The notes: generated from the sequence alone by a model not told the origin. A stretch of 64,000 bases of DNA from Capniomyces stellatus (GCA_001661515.1 LUVW01000039.1:456558-520557), one strand, 5' to 3'. Shown: positions 23,223 through 34,962, numbered from the stretch's first letter. Numbers and translations are program-made.

Positions 23223-25697
23223 TGGTATCGTTATTGATATCAATAGTACTATTGTTTTGGGTCTGTTTACTGTATTTAGGTAGAACTGGTGTTTGGTTCG
23301 ACTATCAAAGCTAGGTATAAATTATGCTTTTGGGTTTTTTTTGGAAATTTAAAGCAGCGACTTTGCAAAAGAAAGAAGAGGCTGTCTACGAGCTCTTTTA
23401 TTCAATCCTAATTAAACCATTCCCCAAACTACCCCCCCCTTCCTCTCACTGACCCTTTTACAAACAACTTTAACTTTTACGTTCTGTAAACCATTAATTT
23501 TTCTCTTTAACCTTTTCTCTATTTTTTTCTCTTTTCTTTTAAAGTTGATTAGCTTTTGTTGGTTTGTTTTTTTGAGATGGCTAAATGCCTTTGTTTTAAA
23601 TTCCAGATTTAATTTACACTACACCATTAGTAAATCTGATGTTTACTTTTCAATTTTTGGTCTATTTTCCTCTTCCTTTATCTTTTACAAGACTGGGATT
23701 GGGCACTTAAATTTAAACTTGCTAACAAAAATGCATGGGCTTTATAAATTGTATTACTTTACTAAAAAAGCTTACTTTAGTCCTTGTTGCAAATCCTTTT
23801 TTGCTTTGTGTTCAACGAGTCAGCCTGTTATTTACAACCACTTTTGGAAAATTGCAGCGTTTAATTAAACTTTTAGACTCAGATGGACTGATTAATACTA
23901 TTGAAAGATGTTGACTTGAGTTACAGAAATACAGAACTGTTGCTGATTTAGATGTCGGCTTTTGTCAAACACTAGTAGTCAAGTTCAGCGCTGCTGAGAA
24001 TGAGACCGATACTCTTTAATGTTATCACTATACTTGACGTTATTGTTTATTTAAAAAACACTGTCTGTCTTCTTGTTTTGTTTGTCTGTAATCACTGCTG
24101 TGTATTTATCTGTTATCCAAACTATTGCGGATGTGTTTTGTTTAGCTCTGTCTTTAATTAAATTTTCTGAATATCAGATCTAACTTTTAATTTTTATTTA
24201 TTTGGAACACAGGTTGAAACAAAGATTCTCACAAGGTATTTATACCACTTTAACACCATTCCAAAAAATAAAAATAAATAGATTAAACACTTTTTCTTTT
24301 TATCAGCTGGTTTAGTAGTTGAAATTTTGAACCTAGTATAATCAATTTAAAATTGTTGTATAACCCGGTCTCATTTCAAAAGTAATTCACATTTCATAAT
24401 AATAATAAATTTATTGACTTTGTGTTCATCTACTTGTTGCTTTTGTTTATTTTATTTGCATCTGGCTTTCCAGGAATAGGCTTTAATTCGCTTTCTAACT
24501 CGCAACATATTATATTACTTATTCCATAATTCTATTTTATTATGTTGTTCCGTTTTGTCGTTTAACTTTTTATTCTATTCTGCTTTACACTCGACACTAT
24601 CTATTTTGATTTGCAAAGTAGCTGTATAGCTGCTGTGTAGTTACTAAACTCTGCATTATATCCGCCGGACTATAGCCTATTATTGGCGAGTTTACTCTTT
24701 TTTTTTCATTTAAAGCCATTTTACTAACTTCCAACATTCGGTTCTCTTTAGAATCTATGATTTAGAGTCGGTTTTTGATGAAATTCCCTTTTCATTTCTT
24801 GGTCGTATTTCACTCTACTTTTCACTCTACTTTTCTCTCTACTTTTCTCTCTACCTTTCACTTATTTTCCTTCTTGTCAAGTTGGATTTGTAAGTGTACT
24901 TTGTTGTTTTCTTTTTATTGCAAGAATTCGTCGTTTTTTATTCCTTCTAGTGACAATATGGAATCTAAACCTCCTAACATTACAAAGTTGCAGGTGTTGA
25001 CCAACTTTTTTAGACTATTTATCACTACAACCATTGTACCACTATTACTAATATTTTGTTTTTGGCATTTTAAATGGGCCGGGGTATCAAGCTCACGTAC
25101 GTGACACCAGATACAAATTACCACACACAGTACAACGTTTACAACTCGCCTGTTTTCTTCTTTTACAGATTGAAATACCACTTAATATATGCTTTCCAAC
25201 ACACTTTTGGAAATACGTACTACCTGTGTGAACTCCATTTTGGGGTATTCTAGATGTTTTGTTTTAAAAGATTCATAGAACTCGCACCTTTTAACATATC
25301 CTTTTCATTGAAACAAGCTGTTTGTAACATTGTTTAACTGATAATACAGCCCCTCCAATTGCCCTACCAAAGCCTTTTATTCTTAATAAACCCTTCTATT
25401 CTCAATACTTGCATACGCCATGTTGTTTACTTTATAAAACAGTATATAAAAAACTGTGAAAATAAATTATGATTCAACGGATATATCGACTACAGTTTTC
25501 TACTAGACACTGTTTACAAATTCTCTTGGCTACTTTAACCAGCAAAAGACTTGTGGTCGCTTTGTTAAAATCATACTTCTTCATTTAACGACTGACAGAA
25601 TTGACACTGGTTCTAACTACAACTTGACACAGCTACATGCTTTCCTGCCCAACATTTTCTTTATTTACGAAACTGATGGAATAATTTTAAAGATGTT

Positions 25698-25856
25698 GGG
25701 TCTAACTGCGGGTTGGCATAATTACACGCCTTCCTACCCAACATTTTGCTACACATTAACCGCAATATTAATAAACTAAAAAATGCTAATAGTAATTATC
25801 ATGTTCCCCTCCTGACCCACTACGGGCAACCATGCTTCGGTGGATTTGGATTGTAG
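25698..25856. repeat. Dispersed repeat, left copy
   Basis: This segment runs from gggtctaactgcgggttg to ggatttggattgtag. It is clearly homologous, in the same orientation, to 28982-29141, sharing blocks such as attacacgccttcctaccca and ttcccctcctg. A weaker partial match starts near 25610. It has no coding potential and I do not recognise the family. The two copies bracket the interrupted S1 protease locus and the heptamer array. Confidence 0.8.
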
Positions 25857-26090
25857 GGGCTGTTGATATACCAACACCTCCCATTTTTAGCAATCGTGTC
25901 GTATTTACAATAAACATAACATAACATGGCATGATTATTTTGTTTTATTGCTTTATTTGATTTCAATTATTAGTTATGTGATAAAATCGTAAAAACACTA
26001 CACTACTCCATCTCCTCCTCGCCCTGGCACCCACATATTATCTGAATAGTATGAAATGTGCTGTTAAACCAAGTAATATAAAAAGCGCCA

Positions 26091-27806
26091 TTAATGGTGA
26101 GATCTCGGTGACTTTGCTTTGTAATAATTTTTAACTCTACTTCCAAACTCCTTAAACAGCTTTTCTGAAATACGAGTTTTACGCGTGATTAGTTCCACCA
26201 TACCTATTTCGTTGAAATACTGTTTTGTCTTTTCTATTGTTTGGACATGGTATTTTTCAAATATTATCTTTAATTCTTCATTAACAATAGGGCCAGGTTT
26301 ATCTGCCAAAATTCTCATCATACGGTCCATATAGTCCGATTCAGCACCCGTGCCTTTTCCCAGCTTCTTTACTTTAGCACTTAATTTCTCAGCTACAAGA
26401 GCACATCCTTCCTTTAATCCACTTTCTATGTACTCTTTGATACTATTTCTCAACTGGTATACTACATTTGTTTCCCAATTGCGTTCTGCTTTTAGATTTT
26501 TGGCCACAATTTTATCCTTATCAATTAACACCTTTCCCAAAATCACATCAACGCTTTCTCTTTGTCCTTCTTTCTTCTTTATTTCACCATCGATCATCGT
26601 TTCTGCCTTGCTTTCAAGTTTTTCAATCTCTCGGCCTAAATTATATTCGTAATATTTTAAATCTATAGCTAATATATTTTTAACACTTTTTTCTATATAT
26701 ACTTTTGAGGCCTTCAAAAATCCTGCTGCTACCTGGTTAGCAATACCCTCGGTAAATGTTTTTGCTTTCACAGCCTGAAGAATCTTTTTAAGACTTTTTT
26801 CTATTCTTAAGTTCTCAAGATCATTGGCCTTCTTCCACGTACCATACTCCTTTGGGTGTGTGAGAATATTGGCTGGTTGAAGTTTTGTGACCTCCAAAAT
26901 CCAGTCGACATGGTCTCTCACTCTTGTGTTTGTGGTAACAACTCGAATAATTACTGGGTTATTGTCCAAATTTGCTCTTTTAAACTCATCCGTAATGCTT
27001 AACCTTTCTCCAAACGAAACCAAACCAACTATTGCATTTTTGTAATTGGGCAGGTATAGTGGTCCTCCAGAATCCCCGCAACTTGATGCTCCACCCCCCT
27101 TGTTATAGTAAAACAGTGCACTGTAGAGCAAGCGATTTCTTGATTTAAAGTACTTCAAAACATTGCTTCTACTAATAAGACTCACATCCACCGCCTCCAA
27201 TTTATTCCCTGTAACTTTTATTTAATCCTTAGAGGTATCCCCCCACCCAGCAACTTTGACTTTGTATGAGGAATCAACTTCAAGATTTTAGATCTTGGCA
27301 CACTTTATTCCAAGATTATGGAATTCCACGCCATCAACCCTTATCAGCGCAATATCATATCCATACGCTGTACTTTGAAACTTGGGATGCATTATAACAT
27401 AACTCGCTATATATTTCTTGCCACTACTCGCAAAACTGAACTTTGAATTGGCCGATATCTCAATTTCTAAATCATCATTATTTTTGTTTTTTAGATGTCT
27501 TGAAACACAATGTGCTGCCGTAAGAATGTAGTTGTTTGAAATTATTGATCCACCACATTCATTCCTTGCGGGAAATTCCTTTGATTTCCTAGGATTAAAT
27601 AAAGAAACTATGTACGGCAGCTCTTTTATCTCAATAAAACCGCCTCCTATGATCCTCTTTTTTAAGATCTGTCTTTCTCCAGGACTAGCTTCTCTGTTCA
27701 CGGGATCCAGTTCTAAATCAGAAATACAGGCTCCTGGCATAGATGCCAATGTGAGGATGACTAGAATACTGACTGTGCCGACTATACTGGCTGTATTAAC
27801 TTTCAT
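26091..27806 (-). pseudogene. Trypsin-like S1 protease gene interrupted by two in-frame stops
   Basis: The frame starts with a signal peptide (about residues 1-27) and a propeptide ending in KKR, then the mature start IIGG. All three catalytic positions are kept: His in LTAAHC, Asp in YDIALIR and Ser in CGDSGGPL. TAA codons at 27290-27288 and 27224-27222 lie in the same frame, 22 codons apart, on either side of the conserved VAGWG loop. I found no GT-AG intron that removes both while keeping frame. After the S1 domain there is a long Lys/Glu-rich helical extension of roughly 240 residues (about 26880-26091) with no family I know. Without the stops the product would be a secreted endopeptidase, probably cutting after basic residues. 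Two lesions in an otherwise well-kept frame suggest a young pseudogene, readthrough, or sequence error. Confidence 0.75.
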
Positions 27807-27969
27807 GACTGATAATATTGGTTTACTGTTTGCTGATATTACTTCTCAAGATTTATTTAGATTTAGGAAATAAAAATAGTGGTTTTCACTCGGTATTTAT
27901 ACAAATATACCACACGCTAAGGTTACAGGAATCAGACCCAACTCGACCCTCATTTTCAACTCTACAAAA

Positions 27970-28459
27970 CATACTCTATACTCTATACTCTATACCCTAT
28001 ACTCTATACCCTATACCCTATACCCTATACCCTATACCGATATGGGATATGGGATATGGGATATGGGATATGAGATATGTCTATACTCTATACCCTATAC
28101 TCTATACCCTATACCCTATACCCTATACCCTATACCCTATACCCTATACCCTATACTCTATACTCTATACTCTATACCCTATACTCTATACCCTATACCC
28201 TATACCCTATACCCTATACCCTATACCCTATACCCTATACCCTATACTCTATACTCTATACTCTATACCCTATACTCTATACCCTATACCCTATACCCTA
28301 TACCCTATACCCTATACCCTATACCCTATACTCTATACTCTATACTCTATACCCTATACTCTATACCCTATACTCTATACCCTATACTCTATACTCTATA
28401 CTCTATACTCTATACTCTATACTCTATACTCTATACTCTATACTCTATACTCTACACTC
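27970..28459. repeat. Heptamer tandem array, CCCTATA/CTCTATA type
   Basis: About 490 bp consist of 7-bp units tataccc and tatactc in irregular alternation. Apart from 28039-28079 the top strand has no G at all. The unit resembles a degenerate telomere-like repeat (compare CCCTAA) but has seven bases. Seven is not a multiple of three and the unit contains no stop codon, so all three forward frames stay open and encode a spurious Tyr/Leu/Pro/Ile repeat. Confidence 0.95.
28039..28079. repeat. Complement-oriented core of the heptamer array
   Basis: These 41 bases read as gatatgg units followed by gatatga and gatatg. They equal the base-by-base complement, without reversal, of the surrounding ctatacc/ctatact units. 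A simple inversion would instead give tatagggt-type units. The switch is abrupt at both edges. Confidence 0.9.
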
Positions 28460-28981
28460 TTGTTTTTGTTTTTTCTAAAATATAAACACACTTTTCGGCT
28501 AACATTCTTTTATTGTTGTTTGTAAACGTCATGTCTTTCTAGTAATACTTGGTCGGCTCAATTTCAATGCTACATGCTGCTGTAGGGTTGCTGGTTGGGG
28601 AGAAATAGCATCATCAGGTGTGATATATACCTGGTATCCTTGTTTCCAGAATTCTTTACTATTTTCATAGTATTAACCCTGAAGTTTAGTCGTTCAACTC
28701 GCCAATAGTTGGTGGTTTAAACATAGTTATGTTCTTTTTTGTGTTTAGCCGTGATTTTCTGTTTTTCTGTCTGTTTCATGTTGGGTTGAACTGTTTCATG
28801 TTGAACTGAACTGTTTTATGTTGAACCAGTCTGATTTTCATGATTTTACAACGTTCTAAACAGTAACACTAACGTTATGGAGTCGGTTTAAATTTAATTA
28901 GAACTGATGATTATTAATCACTTTTAGCACTACACAATACCTTTACTTATTGACAAAATTGACATGTACTATTTAGACCTT

Positions 28982-29141
28982 GGGTCTAACTGCAGGTTGA
29001 TATAATTACACGCCTTCCTACCCAATATCTCGCTACATAAGACCTGCAGTGTTAATAGGCTCAAAAATTGCTATTAGTAATTATCCTATTCCCCTCCTGT
29101 CCCACTACGGACAACCATACCTTGGTAGCTTTGGATTGTAG
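28982..29141. repeat. Dispersed repeat, right copy
   Basis: This is a direct copy of 25698-25856 with scattered substitutions and small indels. The two lie about 3.3 kb apart and flank the interrupted S1 gene and the heptamer array. No ORF or RNA structure is recognised. Confidence 0.8.
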
Positions 29142-29853
29142 AAACTCTATTAGTATGGGATCACACAGTTAACCAGCCCTTGCTAATAACTGTCACAATG
29201 AAAAACAAATCTTTAACAGGTTTGTATTACCATTGATTCATTTCTATATTCCCAAATAAAAGCGCAAGGGTATTAGAGTGTAGTCGGTTTAACAAATAAG
29301 CGAGGAATGCTTTTGATCTTGGAGACTAAACACTCGGGCACCAAAACATTCAAATATTTGGTCGTTTGAAGATTCGGCTATTTAAACACTTGTGCATCTG
29401 GCTATTTAAATATTAGTTTATTTTACTAATTAAATACCAATTTATTTGGCTATTTGAGTATTTTAGTTACTGCTATCAATATCAAAGCCAACACATGTTT
29501 AATTCAAATCAGCTTTGGTTTGCCGCATTTTAATTAATTTGATTCGACCAAGCGAGTTTTCCGCTTGGAATTTAGAGCCGAGAATCTAAATTAAATTTGT
29601 CCCTTTTTCATTCCTAAAAAGAAAAAGTGATATCCTCCCCACACTCTTTGCAAAGGTTGTTCAAAGTTAATCACAATTACAATTGCGAATACAAGTAAAA
29701 CCCGAGTTATAACCAGTATATATACTTACTCGTATAATAAATAATTGTATACATATTTACTTGATCTGAAACTAATCCAGCATGCATTTCGTTTAAACCA
29801 TAAACACACACAAGAACTACACATGGTATATATTAAAATGTTCAATATATTGC

Positions 29854-29886
29854 CACACACACGCACACGCACACACACACACACGC
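29854..29886. repeat. AC microsatellite
   Basis: A run of CA dinucleotides interrupted by a few CG steps, of simple slippage type. Confidence 0.85.
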
Positions 29887-30194
29887 ACAATTAGCAAAAT
29901 TCATCTTAAATGTATGCAGAACTTGGTATATACCAACAAGCTAAATATTACATTCGAGGTAGAGATATTTGTCAACGATAACAACACCGTCAGTCAGAAA
30001 TATTTTGAATTTACAGTTTTGATTTAAGCAATTTTAAAGCGAAATCAACTCAAATTAGTAAATTATAACCAAATCCAAGATTAAGGGATTAGATCATCCA
30101 TCTTTGTTTAGGTTGTACTAAATGTTTATCTAAAATTATCTTGTATTATTTTGTTATTCTCTGAAATCCTTTTAATTTAAATCACCGATTTATT

Positions 30195-32876
30195 ATGGTT
30201 TTACTAGCAAAACTGCTACTATTTACTGCGGTAGCGAACTCTTACAAATACACGCCAAACAAGTCGCACTTTGGCTCAAAAACAAGTAACAGCACCAGAG
30301 ATATTCAGGGCCGAAGCGCCAACTTGGGCGAATTTCCGTTTGTGGCATCGATTTTGGCGCTCAATGGCGACAACTTTAGGACATGCGCAGCAGCCATTAT
30401 TAGCAACTCTTGGCTGCTGACATCGGCTAGCTGTGTGGACTTTGGAGAATATAAAATCAGAGCCAAAAACTTTAGGGTGGGGGTAGGCGGCAGTGATAGA
30501 AGGAAGCAAACATATCTTAAGGTTTCAGAGATTGCAGTAGACCCACAGTTTGACAGCGAGTCGCAAACTCCTGACCACAACATTGCTTTGATTAGGTTGG
30601 AAGACAAACTGACTTTTGATAAAAATGTTTCCAAGGTAAAGATTTCGCCAAACTCGCCTATTGGCGAGTCGGATGTTTTAGTAACAGGATGGGAGAATCT
30701 AAACATCAACAAAAACTCTGAGGCGTCTCCTGTGTTGGTTGTAAAAGACATTGAAGTAAAAGATAGCACATTCTGCGAAGACAATTCGCCTGAATATTCA
30801 AAGCTGACATCCAAGGCTTATTGCGCAAGTATATTTGCAGACGGAGGAAACTCTTGTTTTAACGATGCAGGATCGATTATGCTGACTAAAAACCAAAACG
30901 GTGGATACAGAATTGTTGGTATTGCAGCATTTGGCGACAATCCAGATCATTCAGCTGAACCCAATTGCAAATCAAAAAGCGGAGCTGCGTACTACACTAA
31001 TCTAAAGTACTTTTCGCGATTTATAGAAATGAAAACGGGGATAAGAATCAAAGACCTCATTGATGATGGGGCGGCAGTTGGTGCTGAGGAGCAAAGCGAA
31101 ACTGGCTTAGAATCGGACGCTAACGCTCAAGGTGCTGAGAATGACGACAACAGAAAAATCAATGGGTTTAATAACAATCAGAGTGCAAGCCAAAGGAGTG
31201 CTAGTATTAGTTCCAGCGCCATCTCAAGTTCCAGCGTTAGTTCCAGTGGTAAGATTAAGCGATACTACAAATGATATTTTGGTGTGATAATTTGAAATGA
31301 TTTAAAGTGATTGGTTATTGAAGTTTTTGCGTAACTGGACCAAATAGACACATTCAGCTCAGTCTCGGGCATCTCTTACACCACTGTTTACGCAGAGACT
31401 GAAATAACTGTAGATACAACAACAACAATCACTACTACCTTTACCAGCTGTCCGTTCTCTGTCCCTGATGCAAATGGGGACAATTTACCAACTTCAGTTT
31501 CTACCTCAATCGCTACTTCAGTGACCACAGAAGAATTTGAAAACGCAGAGCTCACAGATAATGGTGTTGGTGAAGAGGCTAAACCGAGTGATGAACCTGA
31601 AGCCAGTGCTGCCAATACAGAAGAGCAAGGAGCTGCTGAAGAGCCAAGCGATGAGGGTAACTTGTCGAGGTCGCTTTCCGTAAAGAGAACAAAAACCAAA
31701 CACACCACCAAGGTTGTTATAAGAACCTCCACGGTAGTTGACCAAGTGGACAAAACGATAACCAGACAGGTCACCAGAACAAGTACAATAGAGGCAGCAG
31801 CTTCTTCGCGCGAACTTAGTGTGAATACCCTGACTGTAGAAACCACTATTACCAGAACAAAAACTGTAGAACCAAAAAAGAGCGAAGCTAGTGTTTCAAC
31901 AAAAGTTGTTGTTGTAACCAGAACAGCGCCAAGACAATCAAGGTCGTTTGGAATAAACGATACTACTTTAAGTGAGACACCCGCTGCCGAAACAACCTCT
32001 ACCGAGACATCCACTGCCGAAACAGCTACTACCGAGACGTCCGTTGTTGACACATCTAATGTTGATACAACTGCCGAAGATTTATTCGCTACTGGTGCGT
32101 TTATTACTGATACCACTACTACTGATACTACTACTACTACTGAGCCAACTTCTACTGCTGAGCCAACTTCTACTACTGAATCAACTACAAGTTTATCCGC
32201 TGTTGATTCATCTGCTGCCGAACCTTCCACCACTGAAGGTGGAAATCTTACACCAGAAACAGTGACGCAGACGATTACAGTAATGCAAAGCGAAACCATG
32301 CCGGTGAACACTGCACAGTCTACTGTTACTTCCACATCTACAGTAACATCAAACGTTATTTCAATCAAAGTCAGCTTATACCCGCTAACCGAAGAGCACA
32401 CCACGACTAGATCTGAAGCACAGGATTTGAATCTGCAAAGCATCAGAGATTTGCTGTCTGAGCTGAAAAGCAAAAACGAGGCTAAAGACCCGGGGCTAAA
32501 CATTATTATACCAACTCCTACAAAGACCAAGGACAACTCTAAGGAGGTTGACATTATCATATCTGCCCTTGAAATGAAAACAGAGAACAAAAATCTTCCC
32601 GAGGAGATACTCGCCATGCTGCCTAGTCTTTTGACCAAAACGGACAGCGATACCACTAGGCCCGGGTTTAACATTATAATAAATTCCAAGGATAGCGAAA
32701 AGGTAAAGTCTATGGAGTCAATCAAAAAGGAAATAGTAGACATATTGAGGGCCGGCAAGACTGAAAGCGAAAATGTTGTTTCCACAAGCAAGGCATTCGA
32801 CTTTGGAAGGGAAAAGCCAAGTGATAGTAATCTGGGCAACCTGCTAAACCTGATTGTTTCCTTGGGCAACAACTAA
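30195..32876 (+). CDS. Secreted S1 pseudo-protease with Ser/Thr-rich tail
   Basis: Exon 1 (30195-31248) and exon 2 (31348-32876) join in phase through GTAAGA and AAATAG sites to give 860 residues. A signal peptide occupies residues 1-16. Residues about 35-275 keep the trypsin fold, with the paired Cys around TSASC, NIALIRL, VTGWE and a CFNDAG loop. All three catalytic residues are replaced: His by Ser79, Asp by Asn129 and Ser by Ala225. The activation site IVGG is also degraded (DIQGR). It cannot be a conventional serine protease; binding, decoy or regulatory roles are possible but unproven. Residues from about 300 on are Ser/Thr/Glu-rich, with TTTTITTTFTSCP and repeated TETSTAET-like phrases, as in O-glycosylated cell-wall or secreted fungal stalks. 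No C-terminal GPI signal is seen. Without splicing, exon 2 would be an orphan frame lacking a start. Confidence 0.8.
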
Positions 32877-33646
32877 ATATTTAACCACTTGACCTTTAAA
32901 CGATTTAAGGTTGGATGATAATCCGATCCATGCCACTAGCTGGTGTTGGGGGTTTATATTGTATCTATGTTCCGTTTACATAACATTATTACCGTCAGCT
33001 TTTATTTGTGTTGACAGGATTTGTTAAATTTGTATATTCGTACTTATACTTTTATCTTTTTCTTTATATTCAATTACCGAGTGTTATTTTCTATTTTACT
33101 ATCTACTATTATCTTTTAATCTACGTAAATATAGCCAAATATAACCAAATACAACCAAATACAACCAAATGTTATATGTTTTATATTTTGTATCAAGAGA
33201 TTACGAATAAGTTTGTTGTGTTATTCGTTTCACTTTACCAATAATATCTTGGTATATTCAGATAGAAAGAATCATGCACTATAGACAAATCAGTCAAAAT
33301 ATTAAACGTTTAACGAGTAGCGAATAATATTCACAAGACACAACATGAGCTATAATTTAGAAACAATATCAATAATAATGGGTCATTCCTGGAACTGGTG
33401 AATTCAAATGTGAATGAATTTTCGCTTTGCATTGTTAACTGTATTATTGTATTTAAAAAATTGCTTTTATCGCATAAAGAAAAATAAAGTTAAACTCCCT
33501 CAAACTTTATCATTAAAGTTTAAGGTTTTTGAAAAGATACTTTTAAAAAAAAAATTCTTTGTTGTATTTATACATTATATTTCACCATAATTCAATAAAC
33601 AGGAATCCGTAATAACAGCTCCAAGAAAAAAGCTAAAAAGTAGAAA
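32877..33646. other. AT-rich spacer
   Basis: No gene is recognised. A short tandem stretch of aaccaaatac units occurs at 33132-33170. The right end should hold the promoter of V-ATPase subunit E. Confidence 0.5.
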
Positions 33647-34962
33647 ATGTCCATGAATCGCCCACTTAACGATGATGAAGTGTACACTGAGATGCGAAAG
33701 ATGGTTGCTTTTATAAAGCAGGAAGCCCTTGAAAAGGCGAGGGAAATCAAGGCAAAGGTAATTCAACCAGATTTTATTTTTTATATTCAATAATGCGAAC
33801 ATTTACATAGAAATACACAAGTATTTCTTGTCTAAATACCGGAGAACTATCAAGTTTAGAACAATAGAGTTTTATTCTGTTGAAACTACCAACTAAATTT
33901 ATGTTTCTTTGCTGTGATTAATTGTGGAAAAGGCTGATGAAGAGTTTAACATTGAAAAGGTAAAGTCAACCCCATCTTAACAAACAACACCATTTATCAG
34001 TTGAGATTATTTACCAAGTGGAATAATTTATCAAATGGAAATACTTGCCAATGCAAAATAGGCCAAGATTGTTCGTCAAGAATCGGTTAGTCTTGATAAA
34101 AACTTTGAGAGAAAGATTAAATTGGCCGAATCTCAGAAGCGAATTACAATGTCAAACATGATTAACAAGTCACGACTTCAAGTGTTGCAAAAGCGACAGC
34201 AGGTTCTTGATGACTTGTTTGAAAGCTCGTCCACCTATTTTAGCGAAATTAAGGCTGACAAGGATAACTACAAAGGGTTAATGATTAGTTTGTGCTATCA
34301 GGTAAAAAAAAAAAAATCAAGAAAAAAACTTTCAGTAAACTGGTATATTATACTCGGTCATGCTCTAGTTTATTACTATGTTGGGCTGGAATATAATTAT
34401 TATAGCGGGGCCATCCCGTAATAGCTCGGCTTGTTGACCAAGTTGTTTAATCTTCTGTTGTAGACATTCGGCCAGCTTAGTGAAAAGACCGTTGTAGTGT
34501 CAATATTGGAGGACGACAAAAACATTATTGACGAGGTGGTGAAGGAGGCATCCGAGTTGTATAAAAAGGAGACGGGAGTAACAATGAATGTTGTTATCGA
34601 AAAGGAAAACTACCTGAGCCCAAATTGGTGAGCGAAATAGCTTTATTAACTGCTTGATCAGGCCATAATGAACACTACTTTGGTGGTGTTGGTTTGTTGG
34701 CCATCATTATCACTAGTTTTTTTTTCTCTACTTTTTCTTTTAATGAGTCCGATTAGCCAATGGTTGATGTTGATACTAATTCTTGTGCTGCTAATTTGAA
34801 TTTAAATGTAGTGGGGGAGGAGTAATTGTATCGACTGAAGGCGACCGTATTAAAATAGACAATACACTCTCAACCCGCTTAGAGTTGTGCTCAAAAGAAA
34901 TGCTTCCTCAGCTCAAGGTATTGCTGTTTGGCCACTCTGAAAACCGCAAATTCTTCAACTAA
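33647..34962 (+). CDS. VMA4: V-type proton ATPase subunit E
   Basis: Subunit E forms, with subunit G, the peripheral stalks that brace the V1 sector of the vacuolar proton pump. Exons 33647-33757, 33933-33959, 34062-34301, 34464-34627 and 34812-34962 join in phase to 230 residues, close to yeast Vma4 (233). Exon 2 is a microexon of only 27 bases. The conserved N-terminus MVAFIKQEALEKAREIKAK is followed by ADEEFNIEK, then the helical ITMSNMINKSRLQVL. The C-terminal domain has NYLSPNCGGGVIV, the core phrase NTLSTRLEL, and the terminal FGHSENRKFFN that aligns with human FGANANRKFLD. It is one of the most secure calls in the window. Pkr1, an assembly factor for the same pump, is encoded near 3 kb. 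Confidence 0.95.

Larger units (their letters stand above)
22018..26090. other. Gene-poor AT-rich region
   Basis: Four kilobases contain no exon that I can tie to a protein family. Small frames here are Phe/Leu/Tyr-rich, as expected from T-rich DNA. Visible structure is limited to a (TA)n/(TG)n microsatellite at 23195-23222, a pyrimidine-rich 14-bp tandem stretch at 24808-24858, and the left copy of a dispersed repeat at 25698-25856. The left end should carry the kinesin promoter. Confidence 0.5.
27807..30194. other. Repeat-rich spacer between two S1 protease loci
   Basis: No gene is recognised. The stretch contains the heptamer array (27970-28459), a 20-bp element repeated three times at 28771-28832 based on ctgtttcatgttgaactgaa, the right copy of the dispersed repeat (28982-29141), and an (AC)n microsatellite at 29854-29886. 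Long frames across the array are artefacts of a stop-free heptamer. Confidence 0.6.

Noticed and set aside
23545..23868. 107-residue Phe/Tyr/Leu-rich ORF
   Set aside because: Composition follows T-rich noncoding DNA; there is no motif, no good start context and no splice partner.
27200..27290. An intron removing both stop codons of the interrupted S1 gene
   Set aside because: The candidate GTGTGC...TTACAG intron shifts frame into a new stop and also deletes the conserved GWG loop. No other donor and acceptor pair fits.
27970..28459. CRISPR-like array
   Set aside because: Units are contiguous 7-mers without spacers, and the context is eukaryotic.
27818..28525. Three overlapping forward ORFs encoding Tyr/Leu/Pro/Ile repeats
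   Set aside because: They arise because the 7-bp array unit contains no stop codon in any frame. No start context, intron or family supports them.
31388..32872. 494-residue minus-strand ORF rich in Val and Ser
   Set aside because: It is the antisense of the Thr/Ser-rich exon 2 of the pseudo-protease; ACN codons read backwards give Val and Ser. The sense strand has consistent splice phase with the S1 domain.
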